Assembly: GCA_022264855.1 (NCBI GenBank)
Contig: JABYQU010000039.1
Location: forward strand, 62,001 to 126,000
Direction: 5' to 3'
Source of the DNA: Lenzites betulinus
Lineage: Eukaryota; Basidiomycota; Agaricomycetes; Polyporales; Polyporaceae
DNA: 64,000 nt
Below are positions 23,705 through 35,869 of the stretch, piece by piece (the first letter of the stretch is position 1; every line of letters starts with the position of its first letter). Below the pieces are notes generated by a model, which did not search any database, was not told the DNA's origin, and saw only the letters and a list, made by a program, of their open reading frames with translations. The translations under genes and the position numbers were made by a program.

Positions 23705-23929
23705 TGGTGCCTAATCTACAGCCGTACTGTACACTGTCACCCTAGCACTAGCATTACAGTACAGTCATGGTCGAACGATGTCATGGCGGCAATACCAGTG
23801 TCAGCCAGCTGAGCTCAGTGTGATCCCAGAAAGTTGCACTGCAGCGCACTCCCCTCCTTTCAATGAGTACGTTAATCTGGGCCCCATCCACATGATATCT
23901 TGTGCGAGCGAGATTCCTGATATACATAT

Positions 23930-24306
23930 GCCTTGGCGGGGGCCGTAGCGCATGTGATACCGAATATCGTACGTCGCGACGTTGACCACGGACGGATAGT
24001 AGATGATCGCGCCACGCAATCGCGTCGCTTGGCCTTGGACTTGATCTTCCCGTTACAGTCGCCGAAGTTCTCTATGATGGGAGTCTACCCAGACGGCCTC
24101 CGAAGAACTGCTTCTCGAGGACAGCTGACAGTAGGTGTTGGTCGTGAGATGCCTGATCACTCCCAGACCGCGGTGGCCGCTGGCGGTGCGTGGGGGAGAC
24201 GCGTGGAGAGGGGGGCGGACCACGCCGGGCTATCCTGGAGGAGGCACTCAGCGTAATTTAGCAGAGATGTTCTGCGGTCGTAGACTGCACTATTTCGTCG
24301 ATCTGA
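23930..24306 (+). pseudogene. Decayed fragment of the thiamine-diphosphate enzyme gene
   Basis: The stretch from 24059 aligns with the last exon of the gene at 19642-21775, including the preceding acceptor CAG: SPKFSMMGVYPDGL against SPKYSMRAVHPDGL, then GQLTVGVGRE, AVAAGGAWGRRV, and after internal damage SAVVDC with a stop at 24304-24306 at the equivalent place. Shorter matches before it, LAGAV at about 23932 and a DVDH..IV segment at about 23979, resemble the starts of exons 2 and 3, so most of the middle was lost. The 2OG oxygenase gene lies between functional gene and relic. The last-exon match is strong; the upstream pieces are tentative. Confidence 0.75.
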
Positions 24307-24563
24307 TTTATGTGTGGGGACAAATGGAATGCGTGGGGATTTGTGGAAGGGTGGGAATTTTGTGCAGTAGGGCATATGAAGGGAACACATAAGATGTAGG
24401 ATATAGTACCGTGATTGCTAAAGATACATGGAAATTACGCGTGAAAGGCTACAGAATGTCGAAGGTGTGCGAGAGCGTACCTGTCATGTTAAGAAGAGAG
24501 GCACGATGGCACAACGAATTTGTGGCTGCGTGGCTCGTGTTAGTAGGTGTCGAGTCGTGAAAG

Positions 24564-25743
24564 TCAGATTTCATGCCAAAGGCCATCAGCCAATGCGTCC
24601 TCGTCATATGTTGCCAAGTGTCCTTCTATCCGAACGAAGTGACGCTCGAAATCGTAAACGTAAATGACCGATGTCACAGATGGACAGTACAGCCGGAGCT
24701 CGTGCGTCAACGCCCGGAGGGCTGGAGTGTGTGTCGGCGGTGGGTCCCAGTCGGAGACGTCCACTTCAATGCACCGAAGTTGCGGGAGCCGCATGAGGAA
24801 TCCGTAGAACTCTAAACGCTGACAAAACGAATGAGTTCATGTCGATAGCGTGAGCGCATGTGGAACCGATCTGACCTACCTGCTGGCCGCCAACCGGCAA
24901 AACAAGCGCACCAAGGTAACGCAGCTCGGAGCCGAGAGCAGGATCGCTTGTTATTGCGGCTAGCATCTCCAGAGAAAACTCCGGTGTATACGAGGAGTCT
25001 GCGATATCTAGTGCGCGTAAGCGCCGCTTCGATTGACGCAGAGACGCGGCGATAATCTGCAACTCCGTACGCTTTTCCTCCAGCCGGCTATGCGTAAAGC
25101 ATGTCTTGAGACGGCAAACAGGACGATCGGGGACCAAGGCGGCCGCGGCTTCAGAAAACGTACACTCGAGCACGTTCAGCTTTGGAAGGAAGGCCGACGT
25201 GGAAATGGGAGGTGCTATCGCGAGGGACTGGAAGTCGGCAAGGTATAGATCCGAGAGTCGGCTCTGAGTACCGAGGAAGGTCTGTAGGTGAATGTCCCAC
25301 GCGAGGTCACAATGAAATGTGCGGAGCTGGAAGGTACAACCGTCCAAGATCCAGGCTTTATCTGTCTGGCCGCCACCTGCGAAGTAGAAGCTGAGGAACC
25401 GTAGGCGCATGGTGTTCTTGAGAGCCGCCGAAAGAGCGTTCCAGTATGTGTCCCAGTCGGGTGGCTGCGGGCCGTCTTCCTCTGAGGTTGACGCTTCATT
25501 GTCGCCGTCTCCATGGTTATACACGGATAGAGCAGCGACGTGGCAAGCCAAGCGCGGAGTGCAAGAGAGGAGCCTACAGATGGTGATGGTGAAGTCGTAC
25601 GTCGTGAGGTGCATTGTATTGTACAGGAGTTTTTCAGCGGCAGCTCGAAACTGTTTCGACACGGTGCAGAGAGATACCAGAGTAGGTCTGGAGTCAGAAA
25701 CATATTTGACGATAAGACCGCAAGCATCCGGCGGAAGTGCCAT
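24564..25743 (-). CDS. F-box-like protein
   Basis: Two exons (25743-24880 and 24818-24564), 372 aa. The start MALPPDACGLIVKYVSD leads into a degenerate F-box (LVSLCTVSKQFRAAAEKLLYNTMHL), the N-terminal arrangement seen in the large F-box families of Agaricomycetes. The remainder looks like irregular leucine-rich repeats, such as NTMRLRFLSFYFAGG, LRTFHCDLAWD and LPKLNVLECTFSE, with an acidic insertion rich in Asp/Glu/Ser about residue 90. Such proteins usually bind Skp1 and pick targets for SCF ubiquitin ligases, though many mushroom members are lineage-specific. The frame is open above 25743 but has no ATG, so this is the first Met. Confidence 0.75.
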
Positions 25744-28448
25744 GAATCCAGGGGCACTCCTGTGGACACATGAGCTCAAGACCGAGAGGATCAGTCGATC
25801 ATCCGTTACCTCAGAGAATTGAGCGTAAACGTCTGTCACCGAGAGACACTACCAGAGATGCGTGCTTGGAGATCCTATTGCTCGCTGAGTTCTGCCAGGT
25901 AGTGAGAGTGTTGTCGGGACATACTCAGCGAACGATAAAAGTCTGGTTTTGCCGCCGCCCGATGATCGTGTGGTATTAGGAACTCTAAATTTTAGGAAAC
26001 GTTAGAACGTTAACAGAGCGGTGGGGGGCAATCGGCTACGCCTTACCGAAAGAAAAAAATAGTAGCGTTACGGCACGCCGTGAGCTTGAGATGTGGACCG
26101 TGGATGTGTGCTGTCCAAACGAGCATGTTCGGCTTAGAAGCAGTCTTCAGATCTACGGGTATCAAGAGAACTTTAAACATCGACCGTCTTGCGCAGATCA
26201 GCGTGGCAGGATAGGATGAAGTCATACCTTGTTTCCACCCTGCCCGGCTTGGACCACCATCCGGAGTATCGGCGGGAGAATGAGGAGAGGCCGGGGCCGC
26301 GTCGTGTTATGCGGGGGGAGGTTGCCCCAGGGAATTCGCGAGTGTCCCGCGATCGCGTATCCGTGTTTATATGCAGGGAGCGAACGAGGCTGTGACCTAT
26401 CAGACGAGCGGGAAAGGAATGCGGAAAGCGTGTTGAGGCTCACCGGCACATTGCATCGCCATCACCGCTGGGCCGCAACAGTGCGAATCAGCGGAGTACA
26501 GGAGCATTCCCCTTGCCCGAGTCGAGTAAGCGTTCCCCCCGCCGGAGCAATGGGCGTGCCGGAAGAGTGGAAGGCGAGCATACCTCGGGAGTATTAGCCT
26601 ATTCTGAGTGTCGCCCTGGACCATGTGAGCCTCGTGGCTCTCGCGTGTCCCGCGGACAGGTCGGTGACTAACGGCGATACCGGACGTCAGTGGTTACGGA
26701 CTACAGCTTGCATACTGCGGAGGAGGCCTCGCTCACTGTGCGTGCACATTGCCATGACTGCAGACCTAAGCTGCGGATGAATGTCCGCAAAATACCTGCG
26801 TGCTCCCGGGGCGAGGCGATATGCTTGCGAGACAGCTGGAAGCGGAGCGGGACTTCAAAGCTAAGCGCGTCTTCTCACCTCGTCGTCCAGCAGAGTCGGC
26901 GGCCAGACGGGGGTCCGAGGGAAAAGGTTGCACCTCGACTTCCCAAAGGCACCGAGGGCCCCGGTTGTGATTCTCGGCACCCGCCGTAGCGTGCAATGGG
27001 TGCGAGTCCAATGTGAGGCGCATCTCCATCCAGCCTGGAACCTCCGCCTGGCGAAGGAAGGGATCAGTTGAAGCAAACTGGACATTGCTGACACTGGTAC
27101 AGCTGCTCTGCGGGTCCAATGCATTAGACGCAATTCAATGAAGCTACTGTCTGAGCGCGACGCACCATGATGGTTGGGCCGTATGGCCGATGTATCTCCA
27201 TCATATAAATGATGAAGTGCATGAGTCAAGGGGAATTGTCCGAAGTATGTCCTTCGCGACGTCGGCAGAGAGAATGAACCATGATGTGAGTAATGGAGTG
27301 CACCCGACTCGCGACGCACATGTTAGATCATTTGCAAAAAGGGACAGCGACGGGTGGGACATACCGTACTCAAAATGGCCCAGAGCCCGGAAGCCGTTCG
27401 GTAGTGTATTCTTGCGTCATGAGAAAGTAAAGAGGTGGCTTTGTGTGGGATATCTGTGCGCCATAAATTCTAACGTCGTCATGTAGTCATCACAGTTAAC
27501 GTATACGGCAGACCACGCGAGTGCCCCGCTGAGGCTGCATTGAATAGTTTAGCCTCCTCTTATGCAGTGAGCTTTGCTTCGGAGTTACACGGACGACAGC
27601 ATTCAGCTCACCGGATATACACGTCTTATAGCAAGGCAGTTACCTGCAAGCGAAATCAATTATTACTAGGACGAGAAAGGTCGTCAAACTAGGTCCGCGA
27701 CCACTAGGGTGGCAGGGCCGCCGCGGGAATACCCAACTTTTAAGAACCGTTACCATGAACTTAAGTGACACGCCACGTGGCGATTCGTCACAACGACGCG
27801 GCACGTTTCTCGGATCTCCCCGAAGTTTCCCCAGGCTCTCGCAGCTGTTACACTGGACGGAGGGATTGAACGTTGAAAGTACAGCACAGACCTGTCTCAG
27901 GGTCTTACACCGCACGGTTCAGGTCGTGTATTCCAAAAGCAATCCTATGGGTACATTGGCTTAATTCACTGGGGCTACAATGAACCAAAACGTAGCTATC
28001 AGTGAGCAGCGTGATAGATCTGCGGACGCAACGCTCGCACTCACCTCTGCCATCTTTGAAGTATGGCATTGAGAATATGGTTAAGTACATGACCCTCTAT
28101 TATGAGGTACAATTATTGGATGGCCTTACAGTGGCAAGGACGTGTTGAGGCCCAGAGGATACACACCATAAGCGGCCGCGGGATGCACTGATAGATCGAG
28201 CGCCTGCATCAAGTTCGTATACCCGGCCGCATCTTGCGAAGCGGGCATTGTGCTCGTCAATATTGGGTTCAAGGGTTCAAGATACATGCGCCTGAAAACA
28301 GCGAGATGCTTTCAACCATGATATTACCGTTATCTCAGGGTGTACAGTGCGCTATAGTTACAAGTCAGTCTTGCCCTCATTGCTGTAGACTAAATAATTA
28401 TGAGATGCTGTGAAAGATGTGTTGACGGCCCCAAGTACACACCCGTGA
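25744..28448. other. 2.7-kb region without a supported gene
   Basis: Only short frames without coding bias occur. GC content is mixed and several stretches, such as around 27620-27720 and 28240-28440, are AT-richer than neighbouring genes. A perfect 12-bp palindrome CGCCACGTGGCG lies at 27771-27782. I could not recognise a transposable element here, but an old decayed one is possible. Confidence 0.45.
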
Positions 28449-29183
28449 CTACTCGAGTTTCTCTAACTCCTCAAGTCTAGCAAGGACGACATCCTTGCTG
28501 GTCTCCTCGATCTCCCCTGCAAGGAAGACTTCGTCGAGGATGGCGTATACCTGAGTAACAATGAGAACCCGAGAGATGTCGACGGTGACATTATAGGTGC
28601 TTACCTTGTAGAAGTTGAAGACCAGGTCGAGCTCGCACACGTTGTCAAAGAATGAGTCTAAGGGTAAGCAGAAGCTCAGTCTCCAGCAAAATCATTCTCT
28701 GGAAGGAAGACTGAGCGCACCGAGAACCTCGACGAACAGGTGAATAGCTTCCAGGTATGCGAGCTCATTGTCGTTCGCGTCAACACAGATGCAGAAGAAC
28801 AGACCGGCATAGCGACGGTACACAATCTTGTGGTTACGGAACTGAAAGAACGACGTTGACTCAACAGAATACCTCACGCAAACCGTTGGAACACGCACCT
28901 CAACGAAGTTGGACTGATATTTCTGGTCTCGGGGCGCAACCAACCGATGCACCTCTCCCCTTAGTCGGACCTGTTCCAGTATTCAGCGTGAAGATTGCTC
29001 CTTACACGCACAACGGAGAGGAGAGTGGCGAACCTTCTCGTCATCATCATACGGAACGTACCATTTCGAGAGCCTCGTCTTGCCTTGACGGTTCTGCGCA
29101 GCACGTCATTCCGTTCGTCAAGCTGCCTTGACGTGTGCGGTCTGTTTGACAGGACCGACCTGGACGAGGATGAAACGAATCAT
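28449..29183 (-). CDS. APS2: AP-2 adaptor complex sigma subunit
   Basis: Six exons (29183-29160, 29093-29034, 28970-28899, 28841-28721, 28657-28605, 28550-28449) give 143 aa, the family's usual length. The chain is conserved throughout: [97 protein letters not shown], ending [10 protein letters not shown]. This longin-fold subunit is part of the clathrin adaptor AP-2 and helps bind acidic dileucine cargo signals at the plasma membrane. The VAPRDQKYQ segment separates AP-2 sigma from AP-1 sigma. Exon 1 is only 24 nt. Confidence 0.97.
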
Positions 29184-29489
29184 CTCAACAGCAGACTAGT
29201 CTCAGCCAGTGAGGTAAGGGTATATTAAAGCGAGAGCCGATGCAGTTCCTGGACGACAGAACGAGTACTTGAGTGTCGAGAGCAAGGCTTACACATATGC
29301 GAAGCGCCCATGACGCGCGCAGCGCGATTTCCAAAGCGCTCTTTGATCTTCCCCTCTTTCCGCATTCTCGCACGGTGCATCGCGACCATACGTCGATAAC
29401 ATATGTTGCACGAGCCTCAAAGGAAACAGAAGCAAACTCAGGTATCGTGTAACTAATGTAACAGCGAGGAACGAAGAATAGTACAACTA

Positions 29490-30879
29490 CTATACGCTAG
29501 CCTGGGACGCCTCAAACGCCTTGACCTCGCCCTCCAGCCAGTTCCACAGCTTTCCGCCAAGCTCGTCGTCGTAGGCCTCCGCCTTGCACTTTCCAAGGCG
29601 CGCCCATGGGACCAGGAACTACTCGTCGTGTCAGCACATCCTATGGCCTCATTGTCGCAGGTAAAGCCAACGTACCTCGCCGCTGTATTCAAGCGCCGCG
29701 GGCATTGTTCCAGCAAACAGCTGGGTAAGGGCACCTTGGGCGGTCGGGTAGAGGATGGTGGCATACTGATCGTGGCACGAGTGAGTTCAGTGCCGGCGCA
29801 AAATAGGTATGGAAGATAGACTCACCATCATCTTCCGGACCGCCGCTGGCAAGTGGCGCTGGAGATCGCTCTGGATATTTCCTACAAACATGGGAAGTGA
29901 GCGATATAGGGAAGGGAATGACTGCCACGATGTGGCATGTGCTCACATACCTGGGTTGAGAGATATCGCAACGATTCCTTTATCCTTGTAGCGCTTTGCA
30001 GTCTGGTTGGACACGATGGCGTTGCCCTAAAGTACAATCACCACCTCCTTAGAACGTGCGTATAGCAACAGCGATCATTGATGGTACTTACAAGCTTACT
30101 TTGGGAGTAGAGCGCATCCGAGGCCAGCTTCCTGCGAGCAGGCCCGTCCTTGAACGTATCGAAACGCATTTCCCCGACGTACGCGCTCGACGACGACGTT
30201 GTCACTACGCGCGCATGGCCGTCCGGAGATGTTTGCGCGCCCGCGATCAGCGCGGGCATAAGGAGCTGGGTGAAGTAGAAATGGCCGATGACATTGGTGC
30301 CAAACTGCAGATCGTAACCGTCCTTGGTGATATCCTTAGTCGGAGGCATCATCACTCCGCTGAGACAGTTCGATGTTATCGGTAGGATTTGGTCAAATTT
30401 AGGATGAACTTACGCATTGTTGAAGAGAATGTGCAGTTCTCGCTCCTTGCTAAGGAACTCTTGGGCAGCCTTCTTGACGGACGCGAGGCTGGATAGGTCG
30501 AGCTCGAGGAAAATGGGCGCCTTCCCAGTCGCTTCCGTCAAGGTTGCAATGGCGGCTTCGGCCTTGGATTTGCTCCTTGCTGCCAGGTACACCTTCGCGT
30601 TGCGCTGCAACAGCACCTGAATGGTTCAGGATGCAGTGTATGGTGAGCACTTCTCGAGCCCACAGGCGCTTTGCGGCGTACCCTAATAGTCTCGTAGCCT
30701 ATGCCCACGTTCCCGCCTATCGATTCTATTCAGTGACGAACGCCAGAGAGGCGCAGCAATCATAACGTACCGGTTACAATGACAGTGCGTCCCGACAGGT
30801 TGGGGATTTCGTCTGCGCTGAACTTGGGTTTGCCCGGGAACATCTGGCCCAACGCCGATCGTGTGTTCTTCATGGGCAT
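29490..30879 (-). CDS. Short-chain dehydrogenase/reductase, copy 1
   Basis: Eight exons (30879-30771, 30716-30682, 30616-30414, 30359-30092, 30026-29951, 29881-29826, 29765-29676, 29618-29490), 321 aa. Rossmann motif TGGNVGIG is split by intron 1. Then [21 protein letters not shown], the NNAG stretch (HILFNNAG), the catalytic Ser in [10 protein letters not shown] and the YxxxK pair in YSQSKLGN, and NPGNIQSDL after it. This is a classical/retinol-dehydrogenase-like SDR using NAD(P)H. Substrate unknown. No signal peptide. A close paralogue with the same exon plan lies immediately upstream on the same strand. Confidence 0.92.
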
Positions 30880-31850
30880 GTCGGAGGAGAGGTAATTGCT
30901 GAAGTTACGCTGTGGTACAGAGATGTGCAGAAGAGGATGGCGAGCAGGTCCTCTCGCGAGCGCGTTACTTGTACAGTACCGGCAAGCTGCTCTATCCCTT
31001 GCCGGCAGGAGTCGTCATGGGCGTGGACGGTCCGGCACAGCAGTAATATGACCCATCTTCTCACCGCTCCCTTACCGATTCCCATGATATGACTTATATC
31101 TGTATTGTCAGCTACGGATCCCGCTACAACGACTAACCGTCGTTCCGGTGCTTCGCCTCTCGCAATCGGGGTGGCACAAACGCCGTTACGCCGGACTACG
31201 CGAGTAGGCTCAAGGTGCTAGTGAGTACATGCGGTGCTACTAATCCGCCGGTCGATTTTGAGTAGTGACACCGCCGATTCTAAACTCGTGCACTTGAACG
31301 ACAACTTACTGTCAAATATTATAAGTGACAGTCATGGCAGGCGATCTGCTTGCGTGCTGAATTTGAGCTTTGGAGAGGATTTCCTCCCCTACACCTCCCC
31401 CCATACAGGAGGCTCTGGCAAGAGAAGTTGTCGACACGAGTACGATCGACGGCCAGCCGATGTTCGCGAAGTACCCTCATGCATGCCACGCAGTGCAGGT
31501 TGGAAGGTCTGTCCCATGACGATCAGTGAAATATACTCTCCACTCACCCTAGAACCAAGACCTGCTGAGACTGATCCAGATTCCCTCTTACTAAAGCGCC
31601 AACGCGGCCACTCTGCGCGCTCCCGGCTCCGACCCCGGCGAGCCAGTGACCCGTCATCGTGCACTGTCAGAACTGGATTGCAAGCACAATAAGTATATAG
31701 GATACGAACAGCCCGGTGATCATCGAACGCCGGCTGTTCCCAGCCACCCTGAGGCTCGAGTGCATCTGGGTACGTATGTGTTCTGCTAATACCTGACCCA
31801 CGCAAACCCATGCCCTCGTAAGCGGTAGCCGTGATGATCGTACACCCAGA
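30880..31850. other. Intergenic between the two SDR copies
   Basis: Promoter of copy 1 and 3' region of copy 2. A 152-codon plus frame at 31234-31692 has no motif and no plausible splice partners; I do not support it as a gene. Confidence 0.5.
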
Positions 31851-33318
31851 CTACGAGGCGGCCGGGGCTGGGGCCGCTTGCGACGCCTCGAAGGTCTTGA
31901 CCTCGCCTTCCAACCAATCCCACAGGCGTGCGCCAAGCTCGGCGTCGTAGGCCTCCGCCTTGCACTTCCCGTAGCGGGCCCAGGGGATGAGGAACTATTA
32001 AAGCAAAGCAAGGTGAGTTAGCAACGTTGCCAATCGCGCTTGCGGAGGCCTGTGGTCCTGGACGGTAGAACGTACCTCGCCGTTGTGATTGACCGCATCG
32101 GGCATTGTTCCGGCGAACAGTTGGGTGAGGGCACCGAAAGGTGCAGGATACAACAATAAGTGGGAAGCCTGATTACACGAGGATGAGTACACGGTCTTCC
32201 TCATGTACGCACAGCACGGTGGAGGTGAGACCTACTACGTTGCGAACAGTCGTTGATAAGTAACGCCCGAGATCGGTCCTTATGTTTCCTAAGCGCAAAA
32301 GGTGAGCGGCCGCCTGCAGGATACAGCAAGAGCGATCGCACCTGGGTTCACTGATATCGCGATAATGCTCTTGTCCGCGTAGCGCTTCGCAGTCTGGTGG
32401 GCCACTATAGTGTTGCCCTGCGAGGAAACACGTTCGTTACAGTGTACACGAAACATCGAAGGGAGGGAAAGGTACGCACGAGCTTACTCTGGTAGTACAA
32501 TGAGCCAGTAGCTGTCTTTCGGCGGGCAGGGCTGTCCTTGAATGTCTCGAAACGCATGCTTCCCAAGTATGCACCACCTGAAGACGTTGTAATAATACGC
32601 GTGTGGTGATCGGGGGACGATTGCACTCCTGCGATTAGAGCGGGCATGAGCAACTCCATCAAGTAGAAGTGGCCGACGACATTGGTGCCGAACTGAAGGT
32701 CGTAGCCATCCTTGGTGAGCATCTGGACCGGGGGGAACATAACACCGCTGATCATGCGCGTTTCAGCGACTCGGAATAGGACGGAGAGTCTGAATGGAGG
32801 CGCCAAGCGTACGCATTATTGAAGAGCACATGTAGCTCGCTTTCTTTGCTAAGGAACTCCTGCGCAGATTTCTTGACAGATGCTAGGTCGGCCAGGTCGA
32901 GCTCGAGGAAGATGGCCTCCTTCCCAGTCGCTTCTTTCAGAGATGCGATAGCGGCGTCCGCCTTCTCTTTGCTCCTCGCCGCGAGGTATACCTTCGCATT
33001 ATGCTGCAATAGTACCTGTTAGGTGTTCAAGTGAGCGTCGTGGTCGTATTCCGGCAAATCCCGTTGCAGAACATGAACGCGTCGAGCAAAGTGGCGCACC
33101 TTGATAGTCTCGTAGCCGATGCCCACATTGCCGCCTGTTTACGACCGACCTGGGTCAGTAAGGAAATACGGGAATTCCAGCGGTTCGTATATACCAGTGA
33201 CAATGACGACGAGCCCCGAGAGATCGGGGATTTGATCCACAGTAAATTTGGGTTTAGGCGGGAACGCTTGGCCCAACATCGCTCGCGCGTTGAGTAGACT
33301 AGACCAGGAGCCACCCAT
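31851..33318 (-). CDS. Short-chain dehydrogenase/reductase, copy 2
   Basis: Eight exons (33318-33195, 33134-33100, 33015-32813, 32747-32480, 32417-32342, 32288-32236, 32168-32076, 31994-31851), all phases as in copy 1. Exons 2-5 have identical lengths in the two genes; only exons 1, 6, 7 and 8 differ by whole codons. Motifs: [42 protein letters not shown], catalytic Ser in [27 protein letters not shown]. The end carries a short Ala/Pro tail (QAAPAPAAS) missing from copy 1. An NAD(P)-dependent oxidoreductase from tandem duplication; both copies keep their catalytic residues. Confidence 0.92.
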
Positions 33319-34099
33319 GTTGAGTTATGTAGTGCGACGACGGCGAAGAGCAGGGAATACGAGGTTAAAGTTGACGTTGGGAGGGAAGTAGTACTAGTAC
33401 TGCCGGGTCAGTGCAGTGCAGGCTAGCTAGCAAGGGCGAGGCCTACGCATGCTGCCGGCATACGGCAGCCCTGGAGCTGACATATAACGTATATATAGCT
33501 ACTGGACAGTACTAGCCCAACGTTTAGCGGAGCGTGTGACTTGCTTTGGGCCACTGCGCTGTTGGATTGCGGTGCTTGCATCGAAACCCAGTACCACAAC
33601 TCCGGAGCTATAGCTTTTTCGGCAGGGGTTTATCAATTTGAAAGCAACTGCCAAGTGAAGCAACAACAGAGTATACCAAGTTGGTAGCGCGAGACGAAGA
33701 TGCCAGTGGTTTGCGCCGAGTGCTACTGCGGGAGTGATCGCGAATGCTGCCGCTACCAAACGATTGACATGATCGTATGCCAGTTCCGCTACTTAAGAGC
33801 GATCGCGGCTACCAATAAAGGATAGCCAGATCTAACTTACACCAGCGAGCATCCGCGCGCAAAATACCGGGGTAAACACCACCAAGCGGGTCCATCAATC
33901 AAAAACTCAACACATCACACGCACGCACACTCAAGGAGATAGACAGCTGGAACAAGGTGACTGGCACCCGTCGATTGGAGCGTACAAACTAGCAAATCAT
34001 ACAAACGACACGACAGCGGCCAGCTCGGCACCCTGCGTCCAATCATTCCCCACACCCGCGGCGCTCCGCGGCCCCGCCCAACATTGCAACTACGTCCGC
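33319..34099. other. Intergenic between SDR copy 2 and the secreted-protein gene
   Basis: Nothing supported. An 86-codon minus frame (33499-33759) contains a hydrophobic stretch but has no ATG in context and no coding bias. Confidence 0.45.
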
Positions 34100-34645
34100 T
34101 CACGGGAGCGCGTTGATCTGCTGCTGCAGCTGGGCGTAGACGGTCGACACCGCGGGGCAGCCGACACCGGGCCCGTGCAGGTTCTGGAGTGTGCTGAGGA
34201 GCGTCGCGATACGCGCTTGCTGCTCGGGCTTGGAGTTGCCCGTCGGGAAGGGCGCGGCGATCGGCGGGTTGTTGAGCATGTGGCCCGCGTTGACGTTCGC
34301 GTTCAAGCTCTGTGGAGGCGAAGGTGCAGTCAGCATCTGGGCACTTCATGAGGAGAGAATGGAGTGGACATACCGCGAGGAACTGGTCCATCGGGGGAGG
34401 GCACGAGCAGGGGATGAGGACGCCGTTGACGCCAACACAGTTGCTGCGGGATAGATCATGTCAACGTCGGAAGCCTCAAGAATTCGATAGAGCATTACTC
34501 ACCCATGGCCATCGGCACCCGAACCGGCGACGACGCCGAAGGGGGGGACGAGGCTGGGGTCCACGTTGCGCGCGTGGAGGGCAGGCGCGGCGAACACGGA
34601 GGAGGCGGCGGCAGCAGCGAAGAGGATGACGGTGGAGAACTTCAT
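34100..34645 (-). CDS. Small secreted protein with CSCPP motif
   Basis: Three exons (34645-34503, 34443-34374, 34309-34100), 140 aa. Signal peptide MKFSTVILFAAAAASSVFA. The mature part has CVGVNGVLIPCSCPPPMDQF, then LNANVNAGHMLNNPPIAAPF, PTGNSKPEQQARIATLL, TLQNLHGPGVGCPA and a helical end (VYAQLQQQINALP). Four cysteines could form two disulfides. The same pattern is familiar from uncharacterised secreted proteins of many asco- and basidiomycetes; I know no established function. Its promoter carries a good TATA box, so it may be strongly expressed. Confidence 0.85.
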
Positions 34646-34823
34646 GATGATAGTGATGGAGTAGATTGTCGTGTTCGTAAAGAAGGACGTGAGTGATGTG
34701 CTAGAGAGAAAGCGACGAGTGGCAGAAGAGGGAGGAGTCGGAAAGAAGAGTACGCCCGGCGTAAGGAAGGTAGAAGTTTGGATGCGTTCCAGCTGTCGGA
34801 TTGTTCAGGCCATCCGTGGGGGG

Positions 34824-34831
34824 TTTATATA
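34824..34831 (-). promoter_or_regulatory. TATA box of the small secreted protein gene
   Basis: TATATAAA on the minus strand, about 180 nt upstream of the ATG at 34645, inside a GC-rich setting (GGGTATATAAACCCC), which makes it stand out. Confidence 0.55.
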
Positions 34832-35869
34832 CCCCAGCGTCCATGGATTCGGTATGCATGCCCGGTATGCGACGAGAGACCCGCGACGTATGTGGCGTGG
34901 ACTGCCCTGCACAAGACGGTGAACGGATCACTGCGGAGCCTCTGATCAGTGTGCAATGCTGTACGAATGACAGTTGTTGGACGCGGGATCTGTTGCGAAT
35001 AGCTGTCTCACATCAAACTCACTACACCTTGTGTAGCCGCTACACTCAGTTTGCAGAACGCCCTCGCGCGTTATTCCCATGGGATGTTGCGACACGTAGG
35101 AGCCTGGTAAGTGTAACATAGTGAGCGTCATAGAGCGTCGCCGAATAGAGAGGAACTCACGATTCACGAGCTCGCTCGATAACTAGTGTCTCAGCACACG
35201 AAAGGATCATCATTTAGATACCTTCCAAATCTTCGCAAGTGGAGCCCCACGCGAATAGACCAGGGCCGCCCGCGAGAGAGATCGCATTGCACGCGCCGCA
35301 CATCATCATACTAATCATAGCGCAGCTGTCCAGAGGAATTGAGTGCTCGGGATCACGACGGCTGATGGACGCGACTTACCTGCACAGTTGATAGCGTGAT
35401 TAATGTTCTTGCCTGATATAAGCCTTCCAATGAGTGCATCGTCCGGAGTCCTTGGTTGCTGGGCCTGCGGCGGCAGTCGCGACTGTCACCGGTGATAGCA
35501 GGGGCGCTGTGATGGAGGCTTGTGTGCGTGCACTGTGCTCAGTCGAGACCGGGTCCACAGCATCCCGGAAGCAGGCTAGTTTGGTAAGTAAGTAAAATAT
35601 GAGGAATTTTGAACCTCTTGCAATTGGTAAATGAGAACAAGCATCCAGATGGGCGAGGGCGAGGGGAAGAGACAACAATTGAGGAGGAAACGCATGGCTG
35701 GAACACATAGAAGGTGAAGGGAGTTTCAGGAGGGCTCTACATACTTATCAACACAGCCCGACACGGACTGCGTAGACGCGGCCAAGGAGCCCAGAGGCGC
35801 CTTACCGACATAAAAACCGACAGACGGCACACGGGGTGTGCAAGCACATCCAAGACAAGCATTCAAGCT
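34832..35869. other. Intergenic, no supported gene
   Basis: Distal promoter of the secreted-protein gene on the left and 3' region of the unknown gene on the right. The short frames present carry no motif or coding bias. Confidence 0.5.
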
